Shown: positions 29,540 to 34,302 of the stretch, piece after piece
Numbering within the stretch: the stretch's first letter is position 1
How the letters are laid out: the number at the start of each line of letters is the position of its first letter
DNA from: Basidiobolus meristosporus CBS 931.73
Lineage: Eukaryota; Basidiobolomycota; Basidiobolomycetes; Basidiobolales; Basidiobolaceae
Reading direction: 5' to 3'
Assembly (NCBI GenBank): GCA_002104905.1
Contig: MCFE01000804.1
Location: 1 to 34,302 of the forward strand
Length of the DNA stretch: 34,302 nucleotides
The notes under the pieces: model-generated
Databases searched by the model: none
Told to the model about the DNA's origin: nothing
The model's input: the letters and a program-made list of their open reading frames with translations, nothing else
Program-made: the position numbers and the translations under genes

Positions 29540-29794
29540 TGTTGGGATTTACTTAGAATATTTTCACCAAAATACCAGGTACCCAGAACATGAAAATTCT
29601 CAAAGTTGTCCAAACAGCCCCAAACTTTGCACACATGTTCTTGGGACCTTCCTTGACTTATTTTACGTGTTTGTAATGCCAAGACCAGGCAAAAGTATAA
29701 ATACTACTTTTACATTCAATAAATCATTAAGTGAAAACCACATAATCTACTTGTTCTCCAAATCACTTCCAATATCTCCAAGACTCTTACAACA
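29540..29794 (+). repeat. 5' LTR of the Ty1/copia element
   Basis: Bounded by TGTTG at 29540 and CAACA at 29794, the inverted ends usual for LTRs, and followed at once by a primer binding site. Inside are a TATA box (TATAAATA, 29696-29703) and AATAAA (29718-29723). The length of 255 bp is within the copia range. Its last 214 bases form the right arm of the inverted repeat. The left boundary is inferred from the TG/CA rule and was not compared with a 3' LTR, which lies outside the window. Confidence 0.7.
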
Positions 29795-29806
29795 GGTTAT
29801 GAGCCC
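29795..29806 (+). promoter_or_regulatory. Copia primer binding site (initiator tRNA-Met anticodon arm)
   Basis: GGTTATGAGCCC follows the LTR directly. It is the reverse complement of GGGCTCATAACC, the anticodon stem-loop sequence of eukaryotic initiator tRNA-Met (anticodon CAT within). Priming from an internal tRNA cut, not the 3' CCA end, is known for Drosophila copia and relatives. Confidence 0.75.
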
Positions 29807-29825
29807 CAAGCTGTCACTCTCTGCA

Positions 29826-32679
29826 ATGTCTACCACTGCTATTACTGGAATTTTCCCTCTGCTGAAAAGTTGGATGGATCTAACTAACAAGTGTGGAAGG
29901 TGAAGATGAAGACGCTGCTACAAGAAAGAGGCCTTTGGGATATTGTCATGGGAGAAGAATGCCCTTCTAAAAACATGGGAGAGGAAGCCTTAGAGTACCA
30001 GAAGAAAGAACAAAGTGCCTTTAACTGCATTTGCCTTAATGTCAAGGACAAATTGCTAATTCAATGCTCAAGAGCAAAAACGGCAAAGAATGCCTGGAAA
30101 GCATTAGAAGACACCTACCAGTCATGTTCAGCTGCCAAGAAAATGTATCTGAGACAAAAATTCTTTACTACAAAGATGCTGCCAGGAGAAGAAATGAAAA
30201 ATCTAATTAACAGAATTACCCTGCTGGTAGATAAGATGGAATCTGTGGGCGTACCAACTACTGATGAGGATGTGATAGTTACCATCCTGAATAGCCTGAC
30301 AGACAAGTGTCAGGGCCTTGTATCAGCCCTAGAGTCCAGAACTGAAGATTTGACCTTAAATTACGTATATGGAAGGCTCCTGGATGAAGAATTAAGAAAA
30401 TCAAGCGCCAATAAGAAGGAAGAAGAAAATGCTTTAATAAGCAATGATAACCAACAAAGGAGGTACCCAAGACCCTACAAAGGCAACAGCAACCTATTTT
30501 GCAACTACTGCAAAAGGAAAGGACACACATCAGACCGGTGTTTCAAAAAGAGAGATTATCAGCAAAAGAAGCCTGAATATGGAAATGCTGCAACAACTGA
30601 AGATAGACTATTCATATCTGCACTAAATATGACCACAAACAAGGATTCTCAGACGTGGTATATTGACTCTGGAGCTTCTCAACACTTTACACACCAAAAA
30701 GAACTTTTTACCCAATATCAAGAAATTCCAATTAAGAAGGTTTTCATGGGTGACAATAGAACACTTGATGCAGTGGGAGAAGGAACTATCCAAGTAAACC
30801 TTAGAAGCAGTGAAGGAAGCCATACACTGACCTTTGAAGAAGTACTCTATGTACCAGAAATAGCCAAGAACCTACTCTCTGTAAGCAAGGCCACAGCAGA
30901 AGGACTCAGTTTCAGTTTTGACAATTCTGGATGCAGGATCACTGATCAAAATGGTACCCATATTGCTTTGGGCATCAGAGATCAAAATCTATACAAGTTG
31001 ACTTATATTCCATCATATCTGGAAGCCAATATAAGTAACTTAAATGAAGAAACACCAATGCTTTGGCACAGGAGATTTGGGCACATCAATTTTGATTATT
31101 TGCGTAATATGATCAAAGATCAGCTAATTTCTGGAGTGAAAATTGATCCCCCAGCTAATTTGGAGCACTGTGAAGCCTGCATATATGGGAAACAAGCCAG
31201 ACAACTGTTCAAGAGCTCTGGGTTAATCAAAATTAAGAAAAAATTAGATCAAATTCACTCAGATCTGTGTGGACCTATACAAAATTTATCCTTAGGCGGG
31301 ATGAAGTATTTAATCACTTTTATTGATGATTATACAAGATACACATGGGTCTACTTCATGGAGAGAAAGGAAGAAGCTCTGTCTAAGCTCAGGGAGTTTA
31401 AAGCCATGGTGGAGAGAGAAACTGGTGAAAAAATCAAGAAAATATGCTCTGACAATGGTGGAGAATATACCTCAAAACTCTTCATCCACCGCTGCAAAAT
31501 TCATGGGATAAAGCAAGAGACTACTGTACCATACTCCCCACAGCAAAATGGAGTAGCAGAACAAGCTAACAGATCAATAATTGATATGGCAAGATCTATG
31601 ATCCATGATCAAAAATTATCCTATGATTTTTGAGCGGAATCAGTTGCCACTGCTGTATACCTTAAAAATAGGAGTTATAACAGAATACTTTGTGATTCTA
31701 CTCCATTTGAAGCATGGTATGGATACAGACCAAGTGCAGAACATTTAAGAATATTTGGGTGCACAGCATATGCCAAAAAACTGGTCGGAAATCAGTCAAA
31801 ATTTGAGCCAAAAAGTGTAAAATGCATATTTTTGGGCTACTGCAATGAGAGTAAGGCATACAGACTCTACAATACCAAAGCAAAGAATCTTATCAAGTTT
31901 AGGGATGTGTTGTTTGATGAAAATTCAAAATTCTCACAAAAAATGACATCAGATGATGACAAAAATTTGATCTCAAGTCCACCAATTGTCAGGATTGAAT
32001 CAGAGCAAAACAATGAAAATTTTTTCACTCCATAGGACTCTACAACTGTGGTTCAGCCAGAATCAGTGCCCAGGATTATCCCAGAAGTGATCATTCCAGT
32101 ATCAAATGCCCGGAGGTCCAATCGGACAAGAAATAGCCCAAATTACTATATTAATGAGGGTACAAACTTAGCCTATGCCTATTCAGTCCATATTGATGAA
32201 CCCCAGACTGTAAAAGAGGCCCTAAATAGCCCTCAGATGATGTTTTGGAGATCTGCAATGACTGAGGAATATCAGGCCCTGATGGAAAATCAAACTTGGG
32301 ACTTAGTCAAATTACCAATCAACCAAAAATCAATTGGATACAGATGGGTCATCAAGACAAAGTACAAGGCTGATGGTACAATTGAAAGATACAAAGCTAG
32401 ACTTGTAGCCAAAGGATACTCTCAAACAAACGGACTTGACTATACTGAGACCTTTGCACTGGTAGCCAAGTTTAATTCCATCAGATTAATATTGGCTATT
32501 GTAGCCAAATATAAGTTTTTTATTCATCAAATGGATGTAAAAACTGCATTTTTGAATGGAGAACTTGATGAGGACGTGTATATGGACCAGCCTGATGGGT
32601 TTGTTGACCAAGATAACCCCCATTTGGTCTGCAAGCTTAAAAAGTCACTATATGGTCTCAAACAATCACCGAGAGCCTG
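29826..32679 (+). pseudogene. Ty1/copia gag-pol, decayed and split by a nested element
   Basis: The reading frame runs from the gag ATG at 29826 to 32679. Order: gag (UBN2-like, WKVKMKTLLQERGLWDIV), zinc knuckle C-X2-C-X4-H-X4-C (30500-30541), protease DSGA (30665-30676), GAG-pre-integrase HRRFGH...CEAC, integrase D,D35E (codons at 31262, 31451 and 31559), then reverse transcriptase up to KKSLYGLKQSPRA. Ty1/copia order (integrase before RT) is clear. Damage: a frame change between 29826 and 29885, in-frame stops at 29885-29887 (TAA), 31631-31633 (TGA where the family has Trp in FWAE) and 32033-32035 (TAG), and a break at 32679 inside RT by another LTR. The YVDD and RNase H parts and the 3' LTR must lie beyond the nested element. 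The copy cannot make full-length pol, so it is non-autonomous. Confidence 0.9.
32675..32679 (+). other. Insertion site / presumptive 5-bp target duplication
   Basis: GCCTG directly precedes the nested LTR and interrupts the Trp codon expected after RA in the RT motif. Its second copy should follow the nested element's 3' LTR, outside the window. Confidence 0.5.
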
Positions 32680-33125
32680 TGTTGTGCATCAACATTTAAA
32701 ACTTAGCCAATTTTACTCTGTTTGAAAATCTGGTACCCTAACTGATTTTCCCTAACCCAAACATAACAAATCCCAGTTACAGTTTATTTTATCCCACCTC
32801 AGAATCTATTTTTAGCTATCACACCTGATCTATTTTCAAATGGTCATTACGTTATCAACCTATCTGCCAAGCCTTCCCAGGTGATTAGTCATCTGAGATC
32901 TATCCAACCATGGTGCAGTTGCCAAGACATCAGTTGATTGATGATGTAATTTTCATTTATCTTATGCACCTATGAATACCCAAATTGATTTCAATCAATC
33001 CAGTCCCTTGGCGCTTAATAATTCAACTTGATCAGAAAAGTATAAATAAAGTTTACTGAACCTTTTGGTTTAGTGTGTGTCTCAACAAAATTAAGATTCT
33101 CTCTCAGCAAAATAAGAATCCAACA
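32680..33125 (+). repeat. 5' LTR of a nested LTR retrotransposon
   Basis: Starts TGTTG at the exact point where the copia RT loses its frame and ends AATCCAACA at 33125, giving a 446-bp TG...CA unit. A TATA box (TATAAATA) is at 33041-33048. The left boundary is firm because of the disrupted RT; the right boundary is inferred from the inverted ends. I could not recognise a standard TGG-type primer binding site after it. Confidence 0.65.
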
Positions 33126-33415
33126 TTTCCGTTCCAGTTTCTATCCAAGCCTAGTATATCTAGCACTCCAAAGAACACCAAGCCTAGCCTGCCTAGCAAA
33201 CAAATATCATTGCCTTTATAGCCAACCCAGCTATATCCAAGACCAATATTAGATCAGAATCTTCCTGCTAATATTTCCGCCACTCTCTGACAATTCTAAG
33301 ATTCTGCACTTAATTGTCCCTTTGGTTCAGTTAAACCATTCAAGAGCTTTATTACACTTTCTCTTGGATACAACATTTTTTTTGTTGAATTCCATTACAT
33401 TCAGCCAATTAGAAG
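33126..33415 (+). other. 5' untranslated leader of the nested element
   Basis: Non-coding leader between LTR and gag, rich in C/A/T, with short AGCCTAG/GCCTAGC direct repeats near 33150-33200. No frame of note. Confidence 0.5.
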
Positions 33416-34302
33416 ATGTCCTCAGCAGCAAGCAATCCAAACCTTCCCATGTTGGAAGAAGCTAGAAGAAATCAGGAAGAACTTACTGAACAGCTTGAAA
33501 ACATCATGCTTGAAAGAAATACCATGATGCTTGAGCACTCAAAGCTTGCCAAAACAAGATCTGATAATCACCGTAGAGATGAACTCCTTGAAGTTATATC
33601 CGGTTACCAAGATGAAATTGGAATAATTAAGGAAGCACTGGAGAATATTGCCATAGTAATTGACAGCATTGAAAATCCACCAAGCCTTGCTCTGCATCAG
33701 CCACCAAGAAGTCATGCCTTTGAATCCTCCAGATCTACATCTCCTTCTAGACCTGCCCCGGTGGTTGTCCCAGGATCCTTGGCTGTTTATGCTGAAGGCA
33801 CCAATGCCATCAAGAATCCAACTGAGTTTCTTTACAAGTTTAGTCACGTCTTAGCTGCACACCAGCTAGACCCTGACACCAACTGGGCTAGACTTCTGCC
33901 TCTCTGTCTCACAATGCAAGATGCTGACTGGGTTGAAGTGAACATTCCTTCCAATAGTACGTGGAAAATTGCCCAAAACCTCTTTTGCAGCCATTTTGAA
34001 GATCCTCTCAAGAAAGCACATCTGAACTGCAACTTATGGAAAACTAAAATGCAAAAAGGTGAATCTGTGCAACACTTCTGTGATAGATTCCAAAGACAAA
34101 TGAGATTAGCTGGAGTTAGTGATGATAATCCATCGCTTACTGCTCATTTTCTTTCAAACTTTTCACACCAGCTACAGAGCAATATTGCTATTGTCAAAGC
34201 ATGCAACCCTGCACGTACCTATGACCAGATCTCAGAGATATGTACACTGGCAATCACCTTGACTGCAGCTGTTAGCCAGACTTCAGGCAGCTCAACCCAA
34301 TA
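33416..34302 (+). CDS. Retrotransposon gag, Ty3/gypsy-like, 3' partial
   Basis: Open from ATG 33416 to the right edge (295 codons and two bases) with no stop. Residues 1-60 are Glu/Leu/Arg-rich and coiled-coil-like. A Ser/Pro linker (about 100-125) follows. Then comes a capsid-type domain of the retrotransposon gag family, with PTEFLYKFSHVLAAHQL, WARLLPLCL, FCSHFEDPLKKAHLN and the GESVQHFCDRFQRQMRLAGV helix that marks gypsy-type gag. No zinc knuckle is reached before the edge. The intact frame contrasts with the damaged copia host, which fits the nested element being younger. Ty3/gypsy assignment rests on gag only. Confidence 0.8.
   Translation, partial: MSSAASNPNLPMLEEARRNQEELTEQLENIMLERNTMMLEHSKLAKTRSDNHRRDELLEVISGYQDEIGIIKEALENIAIVIDSIENPPSLALHQPPRSHAFESSRSTSPSRPAPVVVPGSLAVYAEGTNAIKNPTEFLYKFSHVLAAHQLDPDTNWARLLPLCLTMQDADWVEVNIPSNSTWKIAQNLFCSHFEDPLKKAHLNCNLWKTKMQKGESVQHFCDRFQRQMRLAGVSDDNPSLTAHFLSNFSHQLQSNIAIVKACNPARTYDQISEICTLAITLTAAVSQTSGSSTQ

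Noticed and set aside
29667-29903. 78-codon plus-strand frame
   Set aside because: It runs out of LTR sequence through the primer binding site into the broken start of copia gag, so it is not a separate gene.
1-34302. CRISPR arrays, bacterial operons, rRNA genes
   Set aside because: No regularly spaced repeats, no ribosome-binding sites and no rRNA sequence seen; the window is eukaryotic.

Overview
The window looks like nuclear DNA of a filamentous fungus, most likely an early-diverging (non-Dikarya) lineage. The signs are many short GT-AG introns (about 50-80 nt) with CTAAC or TACTAAC branch points, TATA boxes close to start codons, a full-size ABCA transporter, a white-collar photoreceptor that keeps its GATA finger, and Ty1/copia and Ty3/gypsy-type elements. 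The lineage is an inference; a Zoopagomycota- or Basidiobolus-like genome would fit. All exon models were built by hand from reading frames and splice signals, and each joined CDS has a length divisible by three.

Layout. 1-3745: the C-terminal two-thirds of an intronless ABCA lipid transporter, cut by the left edge. 4522-5160: an unrecognised 212-aa protein with a weak ankyrin-like stretch. 5567-8306 (minus): an 11-exon white collar-1-like photoreceptor of 668 aa with LOV, two further PAS domains and a GATA zinc finger. Its LOV domain has serine where the flavin-adduct cysteine should be. 9798-12495 (minus): a tandem pair of secreted Ser/Thr-rich paralogues with a Lys/Cys-rich tail and no family I know. 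13413-13928: tubulin-binding cofactor A. 14314-15312 (minus): a mitochondrial coiled-coil DUF1640 (MCUR1/FMP32-type) protein. 15525-16187 (minus): a small secreted cysteine-rich protein. 16621-17367: an intronless short-chain dehydrogenase. 18106-19599: mitochondrial sulfide:quinone oxidoreductase. 20568-21061: ribosomal protein eS27. 21962-23276: a mitochondrial carrier. 23620-23964: an ATX1-type copper chaperone. 24389-26458 (minus): serine palmitoyltransferase subunit LCB2.

The right end is repeat-rich. From 26459 to about 29230 there is no recognisable gene. At 29233-29794 two LTR copies of the same family lie head to head as a 214-bp inverted repeat. The right copy is the 5' LTR of a decayed Ty1/copia element (gag-pol 29826-32679; two pol stops, a further stop and a frameshift near the gag start). 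Its primer binding site matches the initiator tRNA-Met anticodon arm. The reverse transcriptase of this element is split at 32679/32680 by a second, apparently intact LTR retrotransposon (LTR 32680-33125, gag from 33416) that runs off the window.

Functional links are few. Several gene products act in mitochondria (sulfide oxidation, carrier, DUF1640 protein) and two in membrane lipid biology (ABCA, LCB2), but nothing suggests an operon-like cluster. The most unusual content is the cysteine-less LOV white-collar protein, the secreted paralogue pair and the nested or palindromic retroelement structure.
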